A DNA stretch of 37,822 bases from CAYRPN01 sp964426135 (GTDB taxonomy: Bacteria > Planctomycetota > Phycisphaerae > Phycisphaerales > Phycisphaeraceae), in NCBI GenBank assembly GCA_964426135.1, contig CAYRPN010000052.1:1-37822 (forward strand). The letters are read 5' to 3'. Positions 23,203 through 31,437 of this stretch are shown in pieces (positions within the stretch are counted from its first letter, which is position 1; each line of letters starts with the position of its first letter). The position numbers and the translations under genes are program-made. The notes below the pieces were generated by a model that worked only from the letters and a program-made list of their open reading frames with translations, searched no databases and was not told the DNA's origin.

Positions 23203-25716
23203 TTACTTTTTCTCCACGAGCTTGACGTAATCCAACCCGCACATGTACGCCTTGACCGCCTTGGGATTGGCGCCTGTGATTTCGATGGTGAGCGTGTGCT
23301 TGCCCTGCTTCACGAAGCGCGTGCCGAAGGAGAGCGGGCCGGTGGTGATGACGCCGTTGTTGAAGCAATCGATGGACTCGCCGAGCTTGGCGTCATCGAG
23401 GTAGAGCTGCACAATGCCGTAGTCGACGGCCTTGGAAAGCACCGCGGTAATTTCAAAGTCGCCGAACTTCTCGACGTTCAGCTCCAGGTGCAGCTTGTCG
23501 CCGATTTTCGCGCCGGTCCACCAGAGTTGCTCGTTGCCGGACCAGCTATCGAGCGTGAACGGCTGCATGTTCTGCGGCGCGGCTTTTCCGCCGGTGACGC
23601 TGATGACCTTCAGCGATTCGCCTTCGATGGCGCCGGCGACCTTGCCCGTCTTGTCGATGCGCGGAGCCGGTGCGGTGGCGCGGCGGGTGATGAACTCGCG
23701 CAGTCGCGGAATCTTCGTCTTCACCGCCAGCGCCACGCCGCGCTTCAGGTCGCTGCCGACCAGCGGCTCGATCGCGTACCAGTACATCAGCGGCAGGTTG
23801 TGGTCGTCCTTGTCTTCCTCGTGAGCGATCAACGCCTCGGCGATTTCCCAGCGATGCTCCAGCGGCAAACGCTGCAGCGCGGAAGCGAGATAGAGGCGGA
23901 CGACGGGCGACGAATCGCTCGCCGCGGCCGCGACGAACGCCCTGTGCAGGCCGACGGTCAGGGGCTTCTCATCCTCGCAACTGAGCTGAATCGCCCAGGC
24001 TTTTTCGTATTCGCTGCCCTGCTGAATCAGTGCGATGGCCCGGCTCTGCTCCCATTGCCCGGTGACGTGCGAAGCCCACATCGCGCGGAGCTTGAGTTCG
24101 ACCGACGGCAGGTTGCTCGTCAGTGAAACGATGTGAGCGTAAACGTCGGCGACATCGAGCGGGGCGACGGCGGCGCGCTCCTGGAGGATCCGCCGGGCGT
24201 GGCGGACGTACCAGTCGTTTTTGCTCAGTTGCAGCGCGAGCAGTTCCCTGGTGCTTCGTTTCTTCAGGTCGAAACCGACGGTCGGGAGACCGTCGGCTTT
24301 GAGCGCTGCCTTGTTTGCTGTTGCTCCGTTGTTTGCTGTTGTGACGTTGTTGGCTGTTGTGCCGTTGTTGGTTGTTCCTTTGGTTGCTGCTTCCTGGTCT
24401 GTGCTGTTCTTGTTGTAGCTGATCTTGAAAATCCGCCCGTTCGTGCGGTCGTGGCCGTTCACATTCCCGTGGTGGCACTGGTTCTTGTCGTACCAGTCGA
24501 TGACATACACATTCCCATCCGGCCCGTAGCGCAGGTAGAGCATCTGGCTCCACGCGTCGTTGGCGAAGAGAAAATCGGGGGCCGCGTCGCCTTCGTAGCC
24601 GCTGCCTTTGCGGGTGAGCTGGTCCTGGTTGATGCGCGAGCCGTGGATGTTGTTCATGAAAATCTGGTTGCGATACTTCTGCGGCCAGGTTCCGCCCAGA
24701 TAAATCATCGCGCCGGCGTGGGCGTGTCCGCCGCCGATCGCCATGCTTTTTTCCCGATCGGCCGCGGTCCACTGCCCGCCGGTGAAGTGGCGGTGCTTGG
24801 CGATCGTCTTGATGTCGTCGTAGGTGAACTTGTTGAAGTGCTGCCCGCCCTGGCGCTGGTAGCGCCCGCCCTGGATCACGTGATAGAGATGCGGAATGAC
24901 GCAGGCGGTGATGAAGGCCTGTCCGTGATCGTTGAAGTCCACGCCCCACTGGTTGCTGGCGCCCTCGGCGAAGATTTCAAACTTCTTCTTCGTCGGGTGA
25001 TAGCGCCAGACCGCGGCGTTCATGGGGACTCGGTCTTCGTCCTTGGCGCCGGGGATGCCGACTTTGGAATGCGTGAACACGCCGTGGCAGCCGTAGAGCC
25101 AGCCGTCTGGCCCCCAGATGAAACTGTTGAGCGTCTCGTGCGTGTCCTGCGATCCGAAGCCGTCGAGCAGCACGACCGGCGGGCCATCGGGCTTGTCGTC
25201 GCCGTCCTGATCGGGGATGAAAAGGAGATTCGGCGCCGCCCCGACGAAGACTCCGCCGAAACCCACTTCGAGTCCGGAGACGAGGTTGAGCTTCTCCGCG
25301 AAGACGGTGCGCTTGTCGAACTTCCCATCGCCGTCGACATCCTCGAAAACGAGCACCCGATCCTTCGCCTCGGCGGCGGGCACGGGCCGGGGATACGAGT
25401 ACGCCTCCGCCACCCACACCCGGCCGCGGTCATCGATCGCCATGGCGATGGGCTGGATCACGTCGGGCTCGGCGGCGCAGAGCGTGACGGTGAAGCCCGG
25501 CGGCACGGTCATGGCCTTGGCGGCCGCCTCGCCCGACAAGCCTTGCGCGAGCTTGCCGGGCACCGCGTTGGCGGCGGCCGGTTGCGGCTTCGCATCCCCC
25601 GCTTGCGCTGTCGCATCGGCCGCTGGTGTCTTCGTGTCCTGCGCGCCAGCCGCATTCCAAGATGCGATGGTCCAGACGAAAAAGATGCTCAGGACAAAGA
25701 AAGCGACATGACGCAT
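23203..25716 (-). CDS. PVC-type membrane-bound dehydrogenase-like protein without a heme motif
   Basis: An 837-residue exported protein of the planctomycete/verrucomicrobial glucose-dehydrogenase-like class. A signal peptide (MRHVAFFVLSIFFVWTIASW) is followed by an Ala-rich linker. A propeller at about 50-430 shows PPGFTVTLCAAEPDVIQPIA, DDRGRVWVAEAYSYP, ALDGFG-type turns, GPDGWLYGCHG and YGPDGNVYVIDWYD. HEAT-like helices cover about 480-690 and a beta-sandwich covers the last 120 residues (HLELNVEKFGDFEITAVLSK). Many relatives carry a CxxCH cytochrome; I find none here, so electron transfer would need a partner. GGAGG before the ATG fixes the start; a GTG farther up is less likely. Residues about 445-469 come from an 18-bp repeat. 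Divergent from the cupredoxin gene. Confidence 0.82.
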   Translation of the reverse strand: MRHVAFFVLSIFFVWTIASWNAAGAQDTKTPAADATAQAGDAKPQPAAANAVPGKLAQGLSGEAAAKAMTVPPGFTVTLCAAEPDVIQPIAMAIDDRGRVWVAEAYSYPRPVPAAEAKDRVLVFEDVDGDGKFDKRTVFAEKLNLVSGLEVGFGGVFVGAAPNLLFIPDQDGDDKPDGPPVVLLDGFGSQDTHETLNSFIWGPDGWLYGCHGVFTHSKVGIPGAKDEDRVPMNAAVWRYHPTKKKFEIFAEGASNQWGVDFNDHGQAFITACVIPHLYHVIQGGRYQRQGGQHFNKFTYDDIKTIAKHRHFTGGQWTAADREKSMAIGGGHAHAGAMIYLGGTWPQKYRNQIFMNNIHGSRINQDQLTRKGSGYEGDAAPDFLFANDAWSQMLYLRYGPDGNVYVIDWYDKNQCHHGNVNGHDRTNGRIFKISYNKNSTDQEAATKGTTNNGTTANNVTTANNGATANKAALKADGLPTVGFDLKKRSTRELLALQLSKNDWYVRHARRILQERAAVAPLDVADVYAHIVSLTSNLPSVELKLRAMWASHVTGQWEQSRAIALIQQGSEYEKAWAIQLSCEDEKPLTVGLHRAFVAAAASDSSPVVRLYLASALQRLPLEHRWEIAEALIAHEEDKDDHNLPLMYWYAIEPLVGSDLKRGVALAVKTKIPRLREFITRRATAPAPRIDKTGKVAGAIEGESLKVISVTGGKAAPQNMQPFTLDSWSGNEQLWWTGAKIGDKLHLELNVEKFGDFEITAVLSKAVDYGIVQLYLDDAKLGESIDCFNNGVITTGPLSFGTRFVKQGKHTLTIEITGANPKAVKAYMCGLDYVKLVEKK
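24310..24381. repeat. 18-bp tandem repeat inside the dehydrogenase-like gene
   Basis: Four 18-bp units of type GTTGTTTGCTGTTGTGAC encode a Thr/Ala/Asn-rich linker with a six-residue period (TTANNG, TTANNV) between the propeller and the helical domain. The frame is kept because 18 is divisible by three. Confidence 0.85.
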
Positions 25717-25916
25717 GGAACCGCCTCCGATCGGGTGAGAAGCCCATGATAGTGCCACGAGTCCGAAGCGCAGTACCCCAACACCAGAGTTGCTGATGTC
25801 TCAGCCACGTCGGCAGTGGTGTGCTGCGGGTATTGCAGACAGATTCCGATGCATGCGATGATGAGGGAGTTGTGATGAATCGTGCGGACGGATCAATCTT
25901 CCACCCGGAGTCGATC

Positions 25917-26687
25917 ATGCGCTTTACATCATTCTGTGCCATCGTGCTCGGATGGGTTATGGCGAGATTCTCGGCTGCCCCTTCGCAGGCCCAGCAGGTC
26001 GGCGGCACCGATGATAAAGGCGGGACCGTGGTGATCACGGCGAAGTATGGCGGTAAAAAGAAGCCGGATCGCAGAGAGATCAACGTCGCAGCGGATCCAT
26101 TCTGTCAACAGGTGTATCAAGCCAAGAACATGGCCGGCCCGTTGCAGGAGAAGTGGGTCTGGGGCAAAAACGACACGCTGGTGAATGTCTTTGTGAAAGT
26201 GGAAAAGGGGCTGGGCGATCGCAAGTTCACGCATCCGAAGGAACCCGTGCGCCTGGCGCAGGTCGAGTGCGTGTACGTGCCACACGTGGTCGGGGTGATG
26301 ACGAACCAGAATCTCTCAGTTCTCAATCAGGACATGACGTTGCATAACGTGAATGCGATCGGTTTTGCATTCCCCGGTCCAGCCGCGGGGCAGCCCGTGA
26401 AAGGCCTGGAAGTCTTGCTGCCGATGCCCAGGAAAGAGGACCTCATCTCGATGAGATGCGATGTCCATGCGTGGATGTACGCTCACGTGCACGTCGTCGC
26501 ACACCCGTACTTCGCCGTCACCGGTGCCGACGGCACCTGCTCGATCAGAGGCCTGCCCGCCGGCGATTACGAACTGAAAGTTTGGCACGAATTCAAGACG
26601 TTTGTGCCCGACAGCGAGACCCTGAACGTGAAAGTGAAAGACGGCGAGACGACGCAGGCGACGGTAACGTACGCCCCGAAGAAGTAA
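25917..26687 (+). CDS. Exported cupredoxin with C-terminal carboxypeptidase-regulatory-like domain
   Basis: A 256-residue periplasmic protein. The signal peptide is MRFTSFCAIVLGWVMARFSA followed by APSQAQQ; GGAG six bases before this ATG decides the start over an upstream ATG at 25875. The cupredoxin-like region ends with a type 1 copper set: His143 in TLHNVN, then Cys181, His184 and Met187 in RCDVHAWM. The last 60 residues (AVTGADGTCSIRGLPAGDYE and following strands) resemble a carboxypeptidase-regulatory or transthyretin-like sandwich. It may be an electron carrier; the neighbouring divergent dehydrogenase-like gene, which lacks a heme, is a plausible partner but this is only inferred from proximity. 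Followed by a DUF1080 gene on the same strand. Confidence 0.82.
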   Translation: MRFTSFCAIVLGWVMARFSAAPSQAQQVGGTDDKGGTVVITAKYGGKKKPDRREINVAADPFCQQVYQAKNMAGPLQEKWVWGKNDTLVNVFVKVEKGLGDRKFTHPKEPVRLAQVECVYVPHVVGVMTNQNLSVLNQDMTLHNVNAIGFAFPGPAAGQPVKGLEVLLPMPRKEDLISMRCDVHAWMYAHVHVVAHPYFAVTGADGTCSIRGLPAGDYELKVWHEFKTFVPDSETLNVKVKDGETTQATVTYAPKK

Positions 26688-26866
26688 GTCAGTTCGCCAC
26701 GCAACCGGAATTCTTCCGCTCTGCGAGCGGACGCTAAACCGCGATGCGCGACGATTTCGTCATCGCCAGGCCCACGGCCCACTGCCCGGGGTTGCGTCTG
26801 CAATTATGGTGGTGCCCGCTCTTCGTTCGTACAATCCTACGGAACGATTTCCCACAGGAGTCTGCA

Positions 26867-27595
26867 ATGCCGCGCATCCTGCTTTGTTCGCTGTTGTCGA
26901 TGCTGGTTTCCTTTGTCGCTCATGCGGAGGACAAGCCCGCCGAGAAGCCCGCGGCGGCCGCGCCGGCTGATCCCAAGGACAAGAAGGATGACTCCGTCGT
27001 CTCCCTCTTCGACGGCAAAACGATGGGCAAGTGGAAGGTCACCAACTTCGGCGGCGAAGGCGAAGTGGAAACGAAAGACGGCGTCCTGGTCATCCGCGAG
27101 GGCAATCCGCTCTCGGGCGTGACGTGGAAAGAGGAACCGCCGGCACGCATCAATTACGAGATCACGCTGGAAGCCCAGCGCACCGAAGGCGGGGATTTTT
27201 TCCTCGGCCTGACCGTGCCCGTGAAAAAAGAAAACGTCAGCCTGATTCTCGGCGGATGGGGCGGCGGCGTCAGCGGACTGTCAAGCCTCGACGGCATGGA
27301 TGCCAGCGAAAACGAAACGACGCAGTTCCTCACCTACAAGAACAAGCAGTGGTACAAGGTCCGCCTGCGCGTCCTGGAGAAGCGCGTCACCGCGTGGGTC
27401 GACGGCAAGTGCATCGTCGATGTCGACACGACCGAGAGAAAAATCGGCATCCGCATCGAGGTCGACCCGTCCTGTCCGCTGGGCATCGCGACCTACTCCA
27501 CGACCGGCTCCTTCCGCGACATCAAGATGAAGAAACTCAGCGCGGAGGAAGCGAAGAAGGCGGCGGAAGAGAAGATCGACGTGAAGAAGGATTGA
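26867..27595 (+). CDS. Exported DUF1080 (3-keto-disaccharide hydrolase-like) protein
   Basis: A 242-residue protein with a signal peptide (MPRILLCSLLSMLVSFVAHA), an Ala/Pro/Lys linker and a concanavalin-like sandwich. VSLFDGKTMGKWKVTNFGGE is the family opening, followed by GVLVIREGNPLSGVTW, NYEITLEAQRTEGGDFFLGL, WYKVRLRVLEKRVTAWVDGK and FRDIKMKKLS, all typical of DUF1080. Family members bind or hydrolyse modified sugars. AGGAG seven bases before the ATG fixes the start. The C-terminal tail is Lys/Glu/Ala-rich. It lies downstream of the cupredoxin gene with a 179-base gap, so it likely has its own promoter. Confidence 0.88.
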   Translation: MPRILLCSLLSMLVSFVAHAEDKPAEKPAAAAPADPKDKKDDSVVSLFDGKTMGKWKVTNFGGEGEVETKDGVLVIREGNPLSGVTWKEEPPARINYEITLEAQRTEGGDFFLGLTVPVKKENVSLILGGWGGGVSGLSSLDGMDASENETTQFLTYKNKQWYKVRLRVLEKRVTAWVDGKCIVDVDTTERKIGIRIEVDPSCPLGIATYSTTGSFRDIKMKKLSAEEAKKAAEEKIDVKKD

Positions 27596-27625
27596 GGCGC
27601 GCGCGAGGGGATTGTCATGGCCGGT

Positions 27626-27787
27626 ACGTTTAGCGACGCGGCTTGCCCCGTTTGGGTCACGGTTGCACACGGCTGTCGGAGCGGGGCAAGCCCCGTCGCT
27701 AAACGCGCTGCCGCTAAACGCGCTGCCGCTAAACGCGCTGCCGTTAAACGCGCTGCCGTTAAACGCGCTGCCGCTAAACGCGCCGCC
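27626..27787. repeat. Inverted repeat plus six 15-bp tandem units (GCTAAACGCGCTGCC)
   Basis: ACGTTTAGCGACGCGGCTTG (27626 on) faces its near complement at 27681-27705. The right arm runs straight into six 15-bp units of GCTAAACGCGCTGCC or GTTAAACGCGCTGCC at 27698-27787. The tandem unit reuses the last bases of the hairpin arm, so the array probably grew from it. It ends about 90 bases before the next gene. Confidence 0.9.
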
Positions 27788-27878
27788 GAACGAACTGTCG
27801 GCACGGTCCCTCGCGTTGCCCGTGCGTCTCAATTCGCGCACAATACGGGCTTGCGTCGATCACCGCCGAGGTTTCACT

Positions 27879-30098
27879 ATGCAGTTGATGAGTTGGACGC
27901 TGGCGCGATTGGGGAGCCGGTTCAGCCTGCTCTTTGAGCCGTACCGCCGACAGGTGCGGCACTCGGCGTTGGGGCGTTTTTTCGATGAGCCGTTGGACCT
28001 GATGGTCGGCATGATCGAGCCCGACGGCACCGAGCGCGTCCTGCCTTTCACCCAGCGCGGGCAGCCTCTTTACAACTGCGAGCAGTTCGAGCGGTTCAAC
28101 TCCATCACGTTCCGCGGCTTCGACGAGAAGTACCGCCTGCGGTTCGAGTTCAACATTCACAGCGTCTTCTATCCGCAGGATGAAGAGCTCTGCACCATGC
28201 CGGCGTTCTACCTGGAGATGCGGGTCACGCCGGCGCCGAACATCCGCCTGATCAAGCACGTGGACAAGCGGCCCGGCTCGGTGAAGCTTTTCATCCGGCT
28301 GCAGCGGCCGAACACGCAGATCACAGCCAGCGGCGAGGGCGGCGGGCGCATCGATCTCGCCTACCAGGGCCAGGTGCTTCCGCGGCCCGACGCCGACGTG
28401 GGCGCCTACGGTCGGCCGCTCAAGAGCGATGATCCGCCGCTGCAGGTGCGCGAGCGGATCGTCAGCCTGAACGGCGGCTGCGTCGCCGACGCCGATGGCC
28501 AGGGCCTTTCGCTGGAAATGCCCGTCACCGATGAAGGCAGCGGCGTGAAATGGCGTCTGGTCTGGGGCGCGCACTGTCCCGACCCCGTGCTGAACGTGAA
28601 AGTCGCCCGGCGCTATCGCCGCGGCCGGCTCAAGTACGCCGCGCGGCTCGGCGACATCGACGCCGTGATGAAGGAAGCCGTGGAGCAGCGCGACGATCGG
28701 CTGGCGCACTCGCGACGCTTTGAAAAGCTCTTCGATCAGGCGTCGCTCACCGCCACGCAGCGTCATCTGATCAACCAGGCGTTTCAATCGTTCCTGGGCA
28801 ACACGTTCTGGTGCCAGCTCATCGAGGCGAACAACCCGGCGGTGCCGGACGAGTGGTTCAGCGTGCTGGAGGGCAGCTCGTTTTTCCATTCGACCCTGGA
28901 CGACGAATACAACTGTTCGCTGTTTTATCTTTCACTCTGGCCGGGCCTGCTGGCGATGCAACTGAGGCAGTGGCCTCAGTTGGAGAAATCGCACAAGCTC
29001 TCGGGCGGCGGCTACCTGAGCCACGACATGGGACGCGGCATCGAGGTCAGCGAGCAGGCGTACGACCACGACATGCCGGTGGAGGAGAACTGCAACTACA
29101 TGCTGCTGATGCAGACGTACGCGCACTGGACGGGCGATGTCGCCGTCGCGCAGCAGCACGCCGATTTGCTCGAACGTCTGGCGAAATACCTGCTCTGGAC
29201 CGATCGCGACGGCAGCGGCTTCCCCTCCGACGGCACCGCCAACACCATCGACGACGCGGGCCCCGCTTCGCAGATGGCGCGCAAGCAGACGTACCTGGCG
29301 GTGAAGCGGCTGGCGGCGCTGCGGGCGGCGGGCGATCTGCTCAAGCGCGTGGGCAAGGGGGAAACCGCCGCCCAGTGCGACAAGGTCGTCGCCGACGACA
29401 CGCCGCGCGTTGAGAACACCGCCTGGCTGGGCGATCACTTCGCCATCTGCACCGATCCGAGTTCCACCGGCCTGATCGACAACCGCACGGGCGAGCCGCT
29501 GCCCTTCGACGAAATGCCCGGCTGGGACGCCTACTCGATCTACACGGGCAACGGCCTGCTGCTGCCCATGATGGTGGGGCAGTCCGCCATGCTCGACGCC
29601 CGCAGGCTCCGCGCCGATCTCTACAACGCCATGCGCGAAAGCCTCAGCCAATACGGCTGCGGGCACAGCTCGCTCGAAACGGAAAACGTCTGGGTCAGCC
29701 AGAACCTGTGGCGCGATCACCTGGCGCAGTACCTGGGCCTGAGCTGGCCGCCGTTCCTGGCGGCGCGGTACTGGGACTTGCAGGTGATGAGCAACACGCA
29801 TCATCAGAGCCTGGGCTACGTCGACACCTACATCGGCAACAACCTCTCCTTTTTCCCGCGCGGCGTGACGTCGATCGGTTACCTCCTTTCGCAGCCGCGA
29901 CTGATCATCGACAAGCTCGCCGAGAAGCAGCCGCTGATCACGGTGAACCCCGACCGCCACGTGAATCAGCGCTGGCCGCTGCTGCCGCTGGCGGATTGGA
30001 ACGCGGGCAAGATTCCCGTCTGCGTCGTGGATATCGACGGCAAAGTCACCATCGAAGGCGCGATCGATTCGGTGAAGGTCGTGGCGAAGACGCCGTGA
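27879..30098 (+). CDS. Six-hairpin (alpha/alpha barrel) glycoside-hydrolase-like protein
   Basis: A 739-residue protein with no signal peptide that I can see. Residues about 1-260 are strand-rich. The rest is a helical barrel: LFYLSLWPGLLAMQLRQWPQ, then the SHDMGRG...DHDMPVEENCNYMLLM segment near 380-405, a SGFPSDGTANTIDDAGP block, and QNLWRDHLAQYLGLSWPPF. The SHD(M/I)G and MPVEE patterns resemble the glutaminase-A/DUF4965 type of six-hairpin proteins. It likely acts on a glycan or amide, but no substrate can be named. I chose the ATG giving MQLMSWTLARLG with GAGG upstream, because the longer frame starts inside a tandem repeat. Followed by a short GGTGGGC hairpin. Confidence 0.75.
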   Translation: MQLMSWTLARLGSRFSLLFEPYRRQVRHSALGRFFDEPLDLMVGMIEPDGTERVLPFTQRGQPLYNCEQFERFNSITFRGFDEKYRLRFEFNIHSVFYPQDEELCTMPAFYLEMRVTPAPNIRLIKHVDKRPGSVKLFIRLQRPNTQITASGEGGGRIDLAYQGQVLPRPDADVGAYGRPLKSDDPPLQVRERIVSLNGGCVADADGQGLSLEMPVTDEGSGVKWRLVWGAHCPDPVLNVKVARRYRRGRLKYAARLGDIDAVMKEAVEQRDDRLAHSRRFEKLFDQASLTATQRHLINQAFQSFLGNTFWCQLIEANNPAVPDEWFSVLEGSSFFHSTLDDEYNCSLFYLSLWPGLLAMQLRQWPQLEKSHKLSGGGYLSHDMGRGIEVSEQAYDHDMPVEENCNYMLLMQTYAHWTGDVAVAQQHADLLERLAKYLLWTDRDGSGFPSDGTANTIDDAGPASQMARKQTYLAVKRLAALRAAGDLLKRVGKGETAAQCDKVVADDTPRVENTAWLGDHFAICTDPSSTGLIDNRTGEPLPFDEMPGWDAYSIYTGNGLLLPMMVGQSAMLDARRLRADLYNAMRESLSQYGCGHSSLETENVWVSQNLWRDHLAQYLGLSWPPFLAARYWDLQVMSNTHHQSLGYVDTYIGNNLSFFPRGVTSIGYLLSQPRLIIDKLAEKQPLITVNPDRHVNQRWPLLPLADWNAGKIPVCVVDIDGKVTIEGAIDSVKVVAKTP

Positions 30099-30102
30099 TC
30101 CG

Positions 30103-30124
30103 TGGGGTGGGCACCGCCCACCAC
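30103..30124 (+). terminator. GGTGGGC/GCCCACC stem-loop after the glycosidase-like gene
   Basis: A seven-base perfect stem (30106-30112 with 30116-30122) and a three-base loop begin five bases after the stop codon. There is no T tract, so it may be a repeat element rather than a true factor-independent terminator. Confidence 0.4.
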
Positions 30125-30285
30125 GGCCACCCGGAAATGTTTGGGCGCAATCGCGGCGAACCATCAATCTTCATTGGATGTTGGGGTCGCAATCACGTAC
30201 CATGCTGTTTGCGAGTCCGATCGAATCAGAGCGTCTGCCTCTTCGTCCCTCCCTCGTCTCTGGCGGACTTTAACGAGCGGCCCTT

Positions 30286-30915
30286 ATGCGAATGCCCACC
30301 AGTTCCAAACCGACCCCGTTGAACGATGCCGTCGCCGCCGGTCAGCTTGACGCGGTGCGCGCGTTGCTGGCGCAGGGCTGCGAGGTGGATTCGCGCGGCG
30401 ACCACAGCGCCACGCCGCTGCGCGTCGCGGCCCATCGCGGGGATCTGGAGATCGCCAAGCTGCTGCTCAGCCGCGGCGCCAGCGTCAGCGCCGTGGACCG
30501 CTACGGCAAGACGCCGCTGTACAAGGCGGCGCTCGCCGGTCACTGTGCCGTCGTGAAGCTGCTGCTCAAGGCCGGCGCCAAGATCACGGCGGAAGGCCTG
30601 GAGAAGCGCACGGCCCTGCACTGGGCCGCGATGAAGGGGAATATCGATCTGGTCAAGATTCTCGTCGAGCACGGCGCGGACGTGAACGTCGCCGACAGCG
30701 ACGGCACCCAGACGCCGCTGCATTACGCCGCCGCGGGCGGTCACCTGAACATCGTGAAATACCTGCTGGACCAGAGCGCCGACGCCAGCGCCAAGGGCCG
30801 ATACAACGCCACCGCGTTCGATCAGGCCGAGCGCGCCGGCCACACGGAAATCGCCGAACTGCTCCGCCAGCACGGCGGCGCCGGCGAAGCGCGCCCGGCG
30901 CGCACGCGCAAGTGA
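30286..30915 (+). CDS. Ankyrin repeat protein
   Basis: A 209-residue soluble protein made almost entirely of ankyrin repeats of about 33 residues. Recognisable repeats start near TPLNDAVAAGQLDAVRALLA, TPLRVAAHRGDLEIAKLLLS, TPLYKAALAGHCAVVKLLLK, TALHWAAMKGNIDLVKILVE, TPLHYAAAGGHLNIVKYLLD and TAFDQAERAGHTEIAELLRQ. Such proteins bind other proteins; the partner is unknown. No signal peptide or membrane segment is visible, and the ribosome-binding site is weak. The final codons (RTRK and stop) form part of the first unit of a 30-bp tandem repeat that continues beyond the gene. Confidence 0.93.
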   Translation: MRMPTSSKPTPLNDAVAAGQLDAVRALLAQGCEVDSRGDHSATPLRVAAHRGDLEIAKLLLSRGASVSAVDRYGKTPLYKAALAGHCAVVKLLLKAGAKITAEGLEKRTALHWAAMKGNIDLVKILVEHGADVNVADSDGTQTPLHYAAAGGHLNIVKYLLDQSADASAKGRYNATAFDQAERAGHTEIAELLRQHGGAGEARPARTRK

Positions 30916-31019
30916 TCGATCCATGAGCCGCGCACGCGCAAGTGATCGATCAAAGAGCCGCGCACGCGCAAGTGACCGATCAAAGAGCCGCGCACGCGCA
31001 AGTGATCGATCAAAGAGCC
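30900..31019. repeat. Four 30-bp tandem units overlapping the ankyrin gene stop
   Basis: Four contiguous 30-bp units begin GCGCACGCGCAAGTGATCGA and end CAAAGAGCC (the first ends CATGAGCC). The first unit holds the last codons and stop codon of the ankyrin gene; the others are copies beyond it. Each unit carries the palindrome TGATCGATCA or a one-base variant. A further fragment (AAAGAGCCGCGCACG) appears at 31114-31128. Confidence 0.92.
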
Positions 31020-31021
31020 GC

Positions 31022-31110
31022 GCAGGATCAACATCGCATGTGGGACGACTTTCCAAGTCGTCCGGCTGGGAGCGAAGCGATTCGAATCTGCGGAGTTAAT
31101 CTTGCACGGC
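31022..31110 (+). repeat. 89-bp dispersed repeat, copy 1
   Basis: The reverse complement of this sequence occurs at 37517-37605 with only two differences in 89 positions. It contains a stem-loop, GGGACGAC-TTTCCAA-GTCGTCC. It encodes no peptide of note. The high identity implies recent copying or selection on structure. Confidence 0.93.
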
Positions 31111-31283
31111 TCCAAAGAGCCGCGCACGTAGTAAGCGGGTTTCGGCCCTCAGCAATCAGAGCGGGCGTCGGGCGGCCGGGACACGACGCTCCCTCGGGTG
31201 GCCGGGGCAGGAGGCTCGGCGGATGCCCCGGAACGGCTCACCCTGCTCCAACGAATCACGGTTTCCGCAGAACGGAAAAAGGA

Positions 31284-31350
31284 TCGCGCGCCAAGGCGCA
31301 AAGCTCGCAAAGAAATTCGCTGCTTGGCGAGCTTTGCGCCTTGGCGCGAG
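31284..31350. repeat. Inverted repeat CGCCAAGGCGCAAAGCTCGC
   Basis: The arms (about 31284-31311 and 31322-31350) pair almost perfectly around a 10-base loop, giving a long hairpin upstream of the zinc-ribbon gene. The surrounding 31111-31437 region holds no gene, but ends with a half copy of the GGGCAAGCTCCG repeat directly before the next start codon. Confidence 0.85.
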
Positions 31351-31437
31351 ATTCAGCGCGTGGCGTGAACTGTTCAGTTCATTCACACGTAGCGCCTTAC
31401 CCCTGCGAACGCGATCATCCCGTACGGGCAAGCTCCG

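Noticed and set aside
23203..25716. Cytochrome c domain in the PVC dehydrogenase-like protein
   Set aside because: No CxxCH motif is present anywhere in the translated protein; the C-terminus is a beta-sandwich instead.
24133..25749. 538-codon plus-strand frame antisense to the dehydrogenase-like gene
   Set aside because: Same cause: mirror of a real GC-rich gene, Val/Gly/Ala/Arg-rich, no recognisable domain.
30900..31019. 30-bp direct repeats as a CRISPR array
   Set aside because: The units are contiguous with no spacers between them, include the end of a coding gene, and no cas genes are present.
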